Shown here piece after piece: positions 45,440-57,708 of a stretch of DNA of 64,000 nt. Position 1 is the first letter of the stretch. Each line of letters starts with the position of its first letter. The stretch is taken from positions 124,001 to 188,000 of the forward strand of contig MU270101.1 in NCBI GenBank assembly GCA_021432635.1, given 5' to 3'. Position numbers and translations under genes: made by a program. Below the pieces are notes generated by a model. The model was not told where the DNA came from. It ran no database searches and saw only the letters and a program-made list of their open reading frames with translations. This stretch comes from Thozetella sp. PMI_491. Its lineage: Eukaryota; Ascomycota; Sordariomycetes; Chaetosphaeriales; Chaetosphaeriaceae.

Positions 45440-47640
45440 ATGTCTGCTTCCACGAAGCGAGCTTGCGAGTTAGTATACCCTGATTCTTGCTCCCTGTTAT
45501 TGCGCCTCATCTGTCTTTCGGCGGCTAAACTCCTGCCTTAGTGCCTGTACCCGACGCAAAGTCAGGTGTGACAAGCTGCATCCTTGCTCAACCTGTTCCA
45601 AGACTCAGAAGGAATGCATTTACAGCGCCTCGTTGCCGTCGCGGAGGCATCGGAAGAGGGCTGCGGATAGTGATATATTATCCAAGTTGAGCGAATACGA
45701 AGAGCTAATGCGCAAGCACAACATCAAATTCACGCCCTTGGACAACTCCTGGATACCTTCTGCCCTGGAGGAGAAGCTAGTTTCAACACCTCCACTAAGT
45801 TACACTAGCTATGACACGAGAGTCTCGTCAGGGTCCTCACCGGCAGAGTCTGGCGGGCCCGATGATACGGACGAGACAAAGACGCGGCCTTCTAGTGTGC
45901 CATGCGAGGGAGCACGTATCTGGTTTGCATTGCCAAAGGATGTTAGTCTACCGGCGTCTTAGCCTTACTGGGAATGTGTGCTAAGCCGTATGAAAGCTGC
46001 GTGAGCCACCGATCGACCAACTCACATGGCCTGGGAGCATCCCACGAGATAATCTGACCGAATCTGGCTCTCGCACAATGGCCCTGCACCTTATGCCTTT
46101 CCACCCACCTTTCGGGCCAGCCTTGCTCGGACTGCATCCCGAGCCAAAGCATATATTCAAGCTTTGGCAACTTTTCGCCGACAACGTCAACCCTCTCACG
46201 AAAGTTGTCCACGCGCCTTCGCTGCAGCAGAGGATCACCGATGCGTCCTGGAACTTGGAAGAAGTTGACAAGCCGCTGGAGGCGATCATGTTCGCCATAT
46301 ATGCCCTGGCCATCACTGCTATAAAAGCACCAGACTGCATGGAGTACTTCGGAGAGACCAAGGCTGCTCTACTAAGCAAGTACCGCTCCGCGGCGGCTCA
46401 AGCCTTGGGTGCTGCTAATCTGCAGTTCACGCGCGACTTTGAGGTCCTGCAAGCCCTTGTCTTGTTCATCGTATGTAGACCTCGACAGAGTCTTGATAAA
46501 GCAATGTGGGCGAGATCGCTGACCGTACTCCAGCTCATAGAGCCACGGTCCGAGTTGGGGGTGACCATGACCTCACTGGCCGTTCGCATTGGCCACAAGA
46601 TGGCCCTTCACAGAATAGCCACCTCGTCACAGCTGACGTTCTTCGAGCAAGAGATGCGGGTACGCGTGTGGTGGCAGATCCGCTCTCTGGAAGCTCGAGC
46701 ACGCAAGGTGCTAGGCCTGGTCTCGACGAGAGGCGATTTCGGAGATACAAGAATGCCGCTGAACATCAACGATGGCGAGATGCATCCGCGCATGACAACC
46801 CGACCCGTTGTCGAGCATGACGGCGCCACCGAAATGCTTTACTGCCGTATGAAGATTCACATCCAGAACTGGGTGTACACGTCGCCGACTGTCAGCGTTC
46901 ACTTCAAGGTGAGCCCGCTTGAACTCATCATCTCAACCGACCCTAAGGCAATAGCAACCAAGAGAAAGGCGTACGAGGAGATAAGAGAGATCTACGAAGA
47001 TAGATTCTTACGCTACTGCGACCTAAGTATTCCACTGCACTACATCACGGCAACGGTCGCTCGTCTCTCGCTTCATCGCATGATCTTTTGGTGCTTCCAT
47101 CCCATGCACCAACCAAACAAGGGGCGGGATATTTCGCCGCATGAGCAAGATGAGGTATTCGAGAGCAGCATTCGCATCCTAGAGCTCGAGCACCAGTTGC
47201 GCGAGACCCAATTCGCAACCCAACTAATAGAACATATGACGGCCAAGACGCAGGTCGACGCGCTGGTGTACATGATTAGTGAACTCCGGCTCCGAACAAG
47301 CGGGCGGCTCGTCAATGCGGCGTGGGGCCTCGTGGAGAAGATGTTTCTAAGCCACCCCGAGCTCCTGCAAGAAGATGCTCGGTTCTATACTGCACTCGCA
47401 GATCTTACGCTTGAGGCCTGGGAGGCTCGTCGGAGAGGGTTCGAGGCACATGGCGCAGAAGACACTCCTGGATTTATTCGGATGATACAGGAAGCGAGAG
47501 GTAACATCAGCCTTGAGGAAGCGGCGGCAGCGGCAGCAGCAGCGAGCGGAAGGCAGCTGCCGGAGACCGAGTTTCAGGTTGTCTGGACACTTGACGACAC
47601 GTTTGACTGGTCTCGCTGGAGCGGATTTCCTGCTATCTAA
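45440..47640 (+). CDS. Zn2Cys6 fungal-specific transcription factor
   Basis: 669 residues from join(45440..45468,45542..45941,45997..46470,46534..47640). The zinc cluster (C9, C12, C19, C25, C28, C35; RACDACTRRKVRCDKLHPCS) is completed only by splicing the 29-nt first exon. A Ser/Pro-rich linker follows, then the middle homology domain (HAPSLQQRITDASW, LAVRIGHKMALHR, MRVRVWWQIRSLE). The intron at 46471-46533 (63 nt, GTATGT...CCAG, stop-free and frame-neutral) is inferred because the unspliced insert interrupts the conserved region before LAVRIGHKM. An alanine run lies near the C-terminus, about 47520-47545. It probably regulates neighbouring genes. The ABC transporter ends 214 bp downstream on the opposite strand. 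Confidence 0.85.
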
Positions 47641-47854
47641 AAAGTTAGCTTTCTAATCATGTGTATAATATTGCCGTTCATATTGTAGTCACGGCGCGTT
47701 GCTTGTCGAACACAACATGTAGCGACTCAGTGAATAATCTAAACCACAGCGTAGGCTCACGATTCTGCTGTCTAGAAAGCCGCTCCATTCTATTTATTCT
47801 AGCCATCCAATTTATCCCATGTTATCTGACAAAGGAACAATTATACCATGCATT
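47641..47854. other. Short convergent gap
   Basis: 214 bp between the 3' ends of the regulator and the ABC transporter. Confidence 0.5.
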
Positions 47855-50800
47855 TTATGCCTTCTCTCCTACGACTTGAGCCAGCTCCACCTCTTGTCTA
47901 GTAATTTGGCTCTGCTCACACATGGCCCTGAACCTCCCACCGGCGTCATAAAGCTGAAGCGGCGTGCCCAGCTCCGCGACTCGCCCGTTGTCGACGACAC
48001 AGATGCGATCGTACCCCAAGATTGTCTTCAGACGGTGAGCAATACATAGGACCGTCTTGCCCTTGAAGCCGGCTGCCATGGTCTCCTGCACTTTGCGATC
48101 GCTCTCAAAGTCGATGGAGCTAGTCGCCTCGTCGCACACGATGATGCGAGAGTCACGGACCAAGGCCCGGGCTAGGCCCATCAGCTGGCGCTGCCCGAGC
48201 GAGAAGTTGGCGCCATCGGGCTCCACGGTACTCTCTAGCGTGACCCGGTCTTTTCTTGCCTCTCCCTCGCCAGAGTCCTTTTCTTCTAAACCCTCGCTGG
48301 CCTCCAACAAGTGTGCCCGCCGCAACGCGGACCAAAGCTCTAAGTCGGTGTGTTCACCAAACGGATCCAAGTTGGAGCGCACAGTCCCACGGAACAGGGT
48401 GGGGTCTTGCGGAATGATGGACAAGCGACTGCGCAGATCTTGCAACCCGATCTTTTTGATGTCGATGCCGTCAATGCTGATTGAGCCGCCAGCCAGCTCC
48501 ATGATACGAAATAGCGCGGCCATAATGCTCGATTTTCCAGCACCAGTTCGTCCCACGATTCCAAGCCGCTCGCCCGCAGAGACTTCAAAGCTCAGGCCGT
48601 GCAGCACTAGAGGGAGCCCGTCTCGGTATCGCATCTGCACGTCGCGGAAGTTTATATGGCCGTGGTCCGGCCAGCTTGTAGGCAAGTTGACCTCGGTGGT
48701 TTCCGCCGGAGCCTCTTCAGTTATTGCGGCTGCGTAGTAATGCACCCTTTCGACTGAGTTCATGTTGTTCTGCGAGTCAGCTACTTGCCGTACCGCAAGA
48801 AGCAAGCTCTGGGTGATGGAGACAAGGTAGGACAGGACAAGACCCGCGATGCTCGGCGGGACAGAGAACTGATTAGTGACGACGAGCATCCCAGTGACGA
48901 TCATGAAGGCGACCCCAATTGCGTCGAAACGAACACCAAGCCATCTCTGGTTGGCAAACGTCAGGAAGTATGCGGAATTCATCTCGTCGATGGCGTCCGT
49001 GAGTCGCTTCGAAAAGACTTCCTGCACACCGTAGGCTCGGATGGTCGATGTGCCGATAATGGCCTCGTTGAACCGGGAGAACACGGCGCTACGGAGCACA
49101 GCTTCGTGTCGCTTGATCTCCAAGGCCGACGAGCGGTAGTATGCTGCGCAGAGAAGGTATATGATACAGAGTGGCACTAGGGCGGCCGCAAAATAGTAGT
49201 AGTAGGCGATGGTGAGTATCATGATGGATATGACCGTCGACACGGTGACACCCGCCGCGCGCAAGGACTCTGTGAGGTTATTGTCCATCACGTCAATATC
49301 GCGGGAGAAACGATTCATGATGCGGCCGAGTGGCGTAGTATCGAAAAACGAGACAGGTGCTCGCAGAATACGCTGAACGGCCCGATGGAGCATGTTTTTG
49401 CTCGCCCTTGTCCCGAATATCGTAAATCCAAGTGCGGATAGGAAAAGCAAGAGAGCTTGGGATGCCCCGATTGCGCAATACACTCCAATCTGACTAGGTT
49501 AGCATGTCTAGGGTTTTAGGCGAAGAAGGCATAGATACTCACGTAGGCGCCAGTCGAGTAGCCGAATGCATTCCCGGACCACCAGGCGAGCCAGAGATTA
49601 GTAAGAATGTTGGCACCCTGAGCGATTATCAACGTGCCGAGTACAAGAGGAGGGATGAGTAAAGATCCCGTAGATCTCCAGTAGTCAAGGTAAACGTCCC
49701 AGGAGACACCTCGAGTCTGCCGGTCCTCCTCCCGCATCAGAGCCACTTGCGACTTGTCGTTCGCGGCTGGCTGTGTGGAATCTGCCTCCGTCTTACTAGC
49801 CGCGGCGTTGGATGATTCGTAGAGATGCTCTTTCTCTTGCGTGTTGACAGTGGCCATCATTTGTTGGAACGTAGCATTGTGAGCCATGAGATTCTCGAAC
49901 GTATCGAAGGCATCGATATGCCCCTTTTTCATTAGGATAATTCGGTCACATCGGGGGAGAAAGTGGAGTTGGTGCGTTGCTAAGACCCGGCATTTGTTCT
50001 TTAGCAGCCCGCAGATCGCATGTTCCATCAAATGGGCTCCAACGTGGGCGTCTACAGCTGCTAGCGGGTCATCGAGGAGAACAACGTCGGCATCGAAGTA
50101 GATAGCCCTAGCTAGGCTGATGCGGTGCTTTTGGCCACCCGAGAGATTGATCCCGCGCTCTCCAATCTCGGTCGAGCTCCCATGGGGCAGGACGCGAAGG
50201 TCGTGGTCTAGAGAACAGGCAGAGACGATCGCGTCGTATTTCTCCTGTACAAATTCATTGCCGAATGAGATGTTGTCGCGAACCGTAGCGTTCTGGATCC
50301 ACGGGATTTGGGCACAGAATGCGCGCTTGCCTCTAACATCGGAGGATCCAGCTATTCGACGCATGTCCCCAGCGATTGCCGCCAGTAACGAGGTTTTACC
50401 AGAACCAACACTGCCAACGACGGCAATTAGTTCTGAGGGTTGCACTTGGAGGGAGATGTTGTTGAGCGTAAATGGCATCTGCTGTATCGACTTAGGCTCA
50501 TCACTGCCGGAGTCTGTATCTTGGACATCCAGCTTTGGCTCCACTTGTTTCTCGCTTTTCGGTTCCACGTCAGACTGAGCTCCTCCTTTTGTCTTGCCCT
50601 TCGAGTCGCCTTTGGCAGAGCTAGAGGGCGGGCTTTGCTCCCATGTATATGACGCGTCTCGCAGATCCAAAGCTAGGTCTTCGGCACCTTCGCTAATGGG
50701 AATGCTGTAGTCCTCCGCCGTGAGAAACTGCTCAATACGCGACAGCGACTGCAGTGCATCTGTGACCACACCCATGACCATCGGAAACATGACTAACGGT

Positions 50801-52160
50801 AGCCGCAGCTGGTTGAAGAGCGCTAGCGAAGAGAAGATAACCGAGGGCTCGAGAGCATGGTTAGTCAGTGAGAAAGTGATGAAAGTAAGCATAGACGAGA
50901 AGATTGGGATAGTGTTTCCCATAGTGATGGCTGCGTTGCGGTGGGCCAGCAGGAGCCGTATGCCTCTGATCTCCTGCCGCCGTATAGCGTCGAGCCGAGT
51001 GACGAAGTCTGCCTCCCAGGCATAGTATTTGATGAACCGAATGGCTTGGAGGACCTCTTGCGTCATGGTGATTCGTTCATCAGTGTCCTTGTTAATCTTC
51101 CCTCGTCGCTTGAGCATCGATCGTATAATGTACGCCACGATGGGCGTGGCGGTGAAGAAGAGACCGAGACCGGACAAGGCGCTGTAGGAGAGATTGATCA
51201 AGAGGAGTATAATTGTGACGATCAGCGAGAGAGGTGAAGACCAGCCCATGTGGAGCCAACCAAAAGCCTGGTCGATGCGGGAGGTGTCGACCGACATTAG
51301 GTTCCCGATTCTACCATTAGTCCAAGCCTCCGGGCCTGTGTCCTTGCCGTCCTTGCCGTCCTTGCCGCCCTTCTTGCTTAGCTGCTCCTGGAAGAACTTC
51401 TTTTCCTCCTCGCTGCCGGCTGCTATCCCGCTCGGCATTGGCTCGACACGCACTCCAGCCTTTGCTCGACCGGAAATAGTCATAGCTTTGTCAAATATCA
51501 GGGGGATAAGCGCGGCCCGCACCTGACCACCAACTAGCATGCCTCGGTAGAAGAAGTGATTGTAACCCATACTTCCGAATATTTGCATGACGGTGATTCC
51601 GAGAACGAGGCCGACGCCTCGGCCGATCTCGGGTCCGGGGATGCCAAGCAACTTGGCTTCGTACTGCTGTACGGCAAAAGCAACGATGTATTTGACGACG
51701 AATGGCACGAAAACCTGGATCATGGAGGTAGTGAACGCGGCAAGCGCGCCAACGGCCAAATCTTTCCTGAAAGTTTTGAAAATTGCCCTGGTGAGCGGTC
51801 TCTTGACCCCATTCTTGTGATTTTCGTGAAAGTTTGCCTTGAGCTTCGCTGCCCAGTTCCGCGATTGTCGTTGGGGGTTAAGAAGCCAGATGTCGTTGAT
51901 TTCGAGGGGCCTTCGATATCCAACCTGTATGTGTTATTGTAAGGTCAATTTCGAATACCTCTAACTAAAGTTAAGCTATGCGGACTTACGGCCATGATGG
52001 AGGACATCCATGTAAACGTCAGGAGGTTGAAGAAGCTCGCGCTAGCCTCTGGGCAGATTTGCCGTTCCTCCGGAATGGGTGGCTCACTACGTCCCAACAG
52101 CCGAGAGAAGGAAAGCCATTTTCTTTCTGCAGTTGCATCCTTCTTTTTTGTGTCGTCCAT
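47855..52160 (-). CDS. ABC transporter, full-size ABCC (MRP/Yor1-like)
   Basis: 1395 residues from complement(join(47855..49489,49543..51924,51990..52160)). Order: cytoplasmic N-terminus, TMD1, NBD1, TMD2, NBD2. NBD1 has Walker A GSVGSGKTSLL, signature LSGGQKHR and Walker B VVLLDDPLAAVDAH. NBD2 has Walker A GRTGAGKSSI, signature FSLGQRQ and Walker B IIVCDEATSSID. NBD1 has D in the catalytic position after Walker B (DDP), as is usual for the degenerate site of ABCC proteins; NBD2 keeps E (DEA). There is no N-terminal TMD0, which fits the shorter Yor1-like group. It exports organic anions and drugs using ATP, at plasma membrane or vacuole. A cytoplasmic loop of TMD1 carries a GKD repeat. Neighbouring regulators suggest a role in metabolite export or self-protection. 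Confidence 0.93.
51340..51366. repeat. Three 9-bp tandem repeats inside the ABC gene
   Basis: GTCCTTGCC three times in a row, coding for the GKD-type repeat in a cytoplasmic loop of TMD1. Units of nine keep the frame, so copy number can vary harmlessly. Confidence 0.85.
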
Positions 52161-54182
52161 AATGCCTAGAGCCCGTAGGTGGTGCGGTTGGTGGGTCGAC
52201 CGGGGTTGATTTGTCGTGGCTAGACGACGAGCCGCCGAGAGGCGCAAAGCTTATACCGCTACGAGATGCGACACAAAAGATTACCTCTACAGAAAGGGTA
52301 GTAAAAAGGACGAACTGCACCGGCAACACACCTGGTCTGTTTCAGTATGCATGGCAGTAGCATCCGAGAAACAACCCCTCGCCAAGCTTGTTATATAGGA
52401 CTCTTCAGCAGCGCCTGGTCTAACCGAATTAGGATACTCGGGCCCGCGCCCGACACTTCTCGACCTAGCTCCTCGGGCCCGAAGCAGTGCGCACTCATTT
52501 CTCAAGCGGCGGCCGTAAAGTCCCCAAAGTCCGTAGAAACGAACCATAGAGAGCTGATACCAAATTTCCCGAGTAAGGGTAGCAGACGAGACAAATGACA
52601 AATGTGCTTCTTCCACGCAGCGTATACTCCACAACCACCCCAACTCATTTGCGGAGACTAGTCGAGACTTAGCTCTCGATATACTCTCTGTAATATGGGG
52701 CTAAAGGAGTTAAATTAGTAGAGATTGTGCCTGATTTCTCCGCACAGCCTGGTCCGGACGAGGCATTGGTGGCGGCTAGCGAGGCTGATAGGCGCCAGCA
52801 CGGCTACCCTGGTCTGTGGTCCATTCTGATAGGCGATCAATCCTGAGGTGTTACAAGCAAACTACTGGTTTGTGCTGAAACCATACCGAGAGTAACAGAA
52901 GCAATACCCTGTTTGTTTATAATTCATGTGTCAGGACGGTCTATTGGTGGGGGATTGCCGAAATATCCGCCTTACAAAGGATGGGCACCAGGTGCAGGCC
53001 ACTAGCCGGAAGAGTGGCTAAGCACATCCATCTATCTATTTGTCTGCTCTATCGAGTTCTCTCCGAAACTACAGTCGGAGCATGGAACTATGATTTGCCC
53101 GGAAAGTTTGTGCTGCCGCGACAGGACCTTTGCCAGTTCTCGGAACCCCGAGCCCAACCACAACATCGTCAGGTTAGGCTTTCTCCGGAGATCTTAGCCA
53201 TCGATCCACTATAGATTTAGTGGTACCAAGTCCCAGTTGGCTGTGTCATAGGTTTCGTACTGGCCAAGTTCCATGCTGCGCATGTTTTCGGAACTCTGCC
53301 GAGGTGGTTGCATGCCACTTCCCCGGGGTGATCTCCGATCCAGGGTGTTCATTCGACCACTCTACCCCACCTCCAGACCGTTTGAGAAACTTATATCAGG
53401 CTGTAAATCGCATCGCGAATCCCACCGGGGCTCTGTCCATTCTATATAGCATACAGAAGTACACTTGTGCGTCAAGGCGCTAGTGTTGCTGCCTCGCCGT
53501 TAGAGTTGTAGTAAGGGGATATGTCAAAAGGGTTGCTGGTCCTTAAGATCGCATAGAATATTTCCTTACCAATTCATGGCATTGATTGCGAAAAGATACG
53601 AAAACGTAGCCGTGCAATATTCGTCGGTTGTCGGATAGAGCTGGCAGTTGAGCTGATCTCATTGAAGCAGAGGCCAACCCCGTTTCCTCTACCAATGGCA
53701 GTTCTAGTGTACGTAAAAGTCAGCACCGGGTATACCTGAAACTTTTCGTTTTTCCATCTGAGTAATACGCGGGATTCTTGGTGGGGACTACCAGCGGTGT
53801 TCTGCGATGCGACTGGAGGAACCTTCAGGCCAAACAAACTTCAACTATACCTTTCCATCGGAGCCCACACTGGACGCTAAATCGTCATGCTGAGCCGGCT
53901 TTTTGCACTACCGACTACCGTGCTGGGAAATCGGATGCGAGCATAGCTCCTAGAGTCAGTCAACGAGAAGCAGTCATGAAGACGCCCCTAGTCACCTTCG
54001 CTGTAATTCATTGGATCGCAACATGCGAGGCATTCTTGCATCGGCGGTCGGAGGAGCTTTACCGCCGGCCTCCGATTCTATGTTGTACATATGAAGCCAG
54101 TTGATTCTTCCTCTATCCATGGAAAGGACTATATCATCAAGGAACAAAATTTTCACCATATACCATCAAAACCGGCTTCAAC
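52161..54182. other. Gene-poor region
   Basis: 2.0 kb including the ABC promoter. No supported gene was found. Confidence 0.45.
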
Positions 54183-55038
54183 ATGCGTAGCTTAGCATTT
54201 CTCTCTCTCTTCGCCGCCGGCGCCTATGCCCAGGCGGGTATTCTCACCCTCTTCCAGAAGGCCCTCGACAACTCGACCGACGGCAAGTGCCACCAGATCT
54301 CAACCTTTGGTCGGATCGTAAGCTTGGCGCAGGACCAGAAAATCGCTGATGCGATCACCAACGGCGATGCTAAGAAGCAGGGGCTTGTCTCGGCTGTCGT
54401 CGCCATCTTGAATAGCTACACTGATCCCTTAAAGGCCGACCAGGGACTCGTTGACGGCTGCCAGGGCACCATCGCCACTGACAATGAGGTCGTTGACTGC
54501 ATTGAGAAGCAGTCCATCGACAAGCTGAACGCCGTGATATCAAACCAGACGGCGCTCGATGCGCTCACCAAGGGTGACGCGGGAAGGCAGGACCAGCTGA
54601 AGAAGATCGCGGCAGCGTTCGCCGACCCCGTCAACGCTATCAGCTCCAACACGACCGAGACCGACTTCTGCAAGTCGAACGTCGATACCCGCTGCATCGA
54701 GGAGAAGGTACTGGCGAAATACGTCTCCCTAGCGAGCGACGATGCCGCGCTGAGTGCTCATTTCAACAACGACACCGAGGTGCAACAGTTCAAGGCTGGT
54801 GCGGCCAAGGCGCAGACGAAGCTAGACCAACTCAAAGGCGACCAAGCTTTGAGCGATGTGTGTGGCAAGATGCCCAACAGTAGGTTATTCTCTGCGTATC
54901 AGGCATGGGTGGTTGATGCTGACTACGTCCCGCTTAGTCCTGCCGTTCAACCTTGATGCCATCACTATCAGCGACCTTCCTACCAAGGCTGCTACCATAG
55001 CTCAGGCTATGCCTGCGATGCCTATGCTGCTGATATAG
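54183..55038 (+). CDS. Secreted repetitive protein, family not recognised
   Basis: 265 residues if spliced as join(54183..54879,54938..55038). Reading through the intron gives 257 residues ending at 54956 instead. The signal peptide is MRSLAFLSLFAAGAYAQ. The mature part is a helical, charged protein with loosely repeated units: a DG/DA-start, an Ala/Lys-rich helix, then a paired cysteine. Units begin near LVDGCQGTIATDNEVVDC and later TDFCKSNVDTRC. About seven cysteines and several N-glycosylation sites (NST, NQT, NTT, NDT) are present. The 58-nt intron has a good donor (GTAGGT), a GCTGAC branch site and a TAG acceptor, so I prefer the spliced form; its ending is hydrophobic (MPAMPMLLI). Extracellular role unknown; a candidate secreted effector or wall protein. 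Confidence 0.7.
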
Positions 55039-56344
55039 CAGGGGTGGAATGAACAAGGAGGGGGAGGAGATAGCAAGATCCCATGTATTGCATCATATTA
55101 GCGGAGCCAAAAATCTATCATGTAGCCTAGAGCATGCAAAGATTCTCGTCGTTGGCTGTCTTGCTGTAACAGGAACCGGCTCACTCGGATCGCTAATTAC
55201 CCTGATAATTTCGTAACATCTTTTGGAAGATGACCATTTGACTATATGATACTTCGTCGCTGAAGAAGTTTCAGCCAGCACGTGCCATGCGTGGTCAGCA
55301 CACCTAAATGTAGTCTCAGTCCGACGTGGTTGTGCCGAGGTGGTCTCCCAGTTGAAGGAGGTCTAGCTGTCACCGCAGCTATGCGGAGAATAGATGAAAA
55401 GTGGCTGCAAGCTGGATCCTTGCGGTATATAATAGGAAGGCACTAAATTCTTCCTTGTAACACTTGCAGTCACTGTGTGGGCTTTGGCGACTGGCTACCA
55501 GTTTAGGGTTGGTTACCGCAATTTAGAGTGCCCTAATTTGAGCCAACCCCGCAATTACCACTGCACTACACACCTACACCTCTAGATGCCGAAATATCTC
55601 CATGTTGAACTCTCACCCTCGAATAGAACGGTCAATTGATTGGCCAAATCGGCTGTTTCCGCCGCTATTTCTGCAGTGACAAGGGCACGGCCAACTCGGG
55701 AAAGCACTCTTGTCAATAGAAACTGGAGACTTTTGTCGAGCGGTTCGTCTCACTGTTCTGTAAACATCGACAATCCACAACAGACTAGGGGATGCGATGA
55801 ATGAGCTCCGGTGAATATCAGAGTTTAGTAACTAAATTGTTTCGGAACTGCGCCTAACTACTTGACGTAGAATCAGCAATTTATCCGATGGCTGCCATTT
55901 CAGTCAGACATGGCTGCATTTAGTTTCCTACGTGCCACGATTTCGTTCGTTAGAGCGCACTAAGCTAGCTAGGGTTGTGTCCCTACGAGTTAACGTCGCT
56001 TCGAGACCAGACTGGTTGCGTGCGTGGTTGGGACTGCCCAGCTACTAGTGGGCTGAAACTATGACTCACTGAATCCCGTCATTGACGCAATACAGAGAAC
56101 ATCGTGCGTGGGTATTAGAAGAAAAAAAATCGGGAGGCCGCTTTAGTTCAATGTTAGCCTACCGGGCACTACTGCACTTGCTGGGGCATTCGGGCCTGGA
56201 GCGGACCAACTGCGTCAGCAGAGCACATGACTAGCGCACCCCGATCAGTTTACTATTTGAACGTGGAGAAACCCAATGTTTAGCAACCGCATTGGACCCC
56301 TATTTTCGAAGACATTAGAGCTGTGATTCAAATATTAATGCACG
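55039..56344. other. Gene-poor region
   Basis: 1.3 kb with no recognisable gene. Confidence 0.4.
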
Positions 56345-57459
56345 ATGGCGTCACCTCTCATGGAACACCCGGTGGTGCACCTTTTGAAGTCGCTGATGTC
56401 TATTGTCAGCACCAGCGAGCTTGAATACGACATTGGTGTTTTCCTGGAACAGCACCTTCGTAGCCTAGGCTATACCGTTGAGCGCATCCCCATCGCGCCA
56501 GGGTCTACACGCCATAATGTCTACGCTTACCTCGGTTCCACCCGCCAGACCCGCGTGCTTCTCACCGCCCACATGGACACGGTGCCTCCTCATATTCCGC
56601 TAACCATCGATGGCGACATCATCCGAGGTAGGGGGTCTTCTGATGATCTGGGCCCGTTGGCCGCCCAGATTATGGCTGCAGAGGAGTTGAGGAAGGAGGA
56701 CAAGGTCCGAGCTGAAGGAGACATTGCCTTACTATTCGTCGTCGGTGAGGAGAACGGCGGGCATGGAATGGTTGCTGCTAATGACATGGGAATAACGTGG
56801 GAATCCGGGATCTTCGCCGAGCCAACACAGAGTAAGCTTGCGAAGGGACACAAGGGACAAGTGGCGTTTGAACTCATCGCTACTGGTATTGCCTGGTAAG
56901 TCCGCCATGCTTAAACTAATATTACAGATTAGCGAAGCTAAATGAAACGCCCACCAGTCACTCAGGCTATCCTCACCTCGGCAAGAGTGCAACCTCTGCT
57001 CTACTTACTGTATTGAACGACCTCTCTGCAGCTACCTGGCCAGAGTCTGACCTCCTCGGGCCTTCCACTTTCAACATTGGAACTCTCGAAGGCGGAGAGA
57101 AACACAATATCGTCGCGCCCTCGGCTAAGGCTCTCTGCGAAGTCCGAATGGTTTCCGATCTGCCCGGCATCAAGGTCAAGGTAGCAGATATAGTGTCGCG
57201 GCACCCGGATGTGGAACTTAAATGGGTCTTCGAGTATCCCGAGGCGCTTTTGGACTGGGAGATCGACGGCTTTGAAGCTGCTCCGGTGGCTTTTGGGACA
57301 GATGTCCCTCGACTCCACGACCAGTATTGCTACAGGAGAGTTCTATTCGGACCGGGGTCAATCCTGGTCGCACATGGGCCTGATGAGTACATCCATGTAC
57401 CGGAGCTGGTTGAAAGCATATCCGGATACAAGAAGCTGGCTCTCCACTTCCTCCAGTAA
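56345..57459 (+). CDS. M20-family metallopeptidase (ArgE/DapE/ACY1-like)
   Basis: 350 residues from join(56345..56895,56958..57459). The intron (62 nt, GTAAGT...CCAG) falls in a Cys codon. Seen: the zinc ligand H76 and D78 in LLTAHMDTVPP, the bridging aspartate near D100 in GSSDDLGPL, the catalytic pair E135-E136 in VVGEENGGHG, and the glutamate in IFAEPTQ. The dimerisation/lid domain follows (CHSGYPHLGKSATSALL). The final His ligand lies in the HVPELVE-type ending. No signal peptide is visible, so it is probably cytosolic. Family members hydrolyse N-acyl amino acids or dipeptides. It converges with the CFEM receptor gene. Confidence 0.9.
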
Positions 57460-57708
57460 CCAATGGCAAACATGTACTGCACATAGCCCCTTAGTCTCAC
57501 GCCCAAATTTCTCATGTTCTCAAATTTTGACACAGAGCCTAGGTTACCTCAACCAAAATATTTCAAATATACTAGAAAGCAGGGCTAATTGATAGACTCG
57601 AGTCATTCACGCTGGCTTAAGTAATGAAAACGCCATCGCTAGATTGTACCTCATTCCCGTATATTTACTGGGCACGTGATAGATTTTTATTATGTACCTC
57701 CTATACTC

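Noticed and set aside
48057..48737. 226-codon open frame on the plus strand
   Set aside because: Antisense to NBD2 of the ABC transporter, with no domain of its own.
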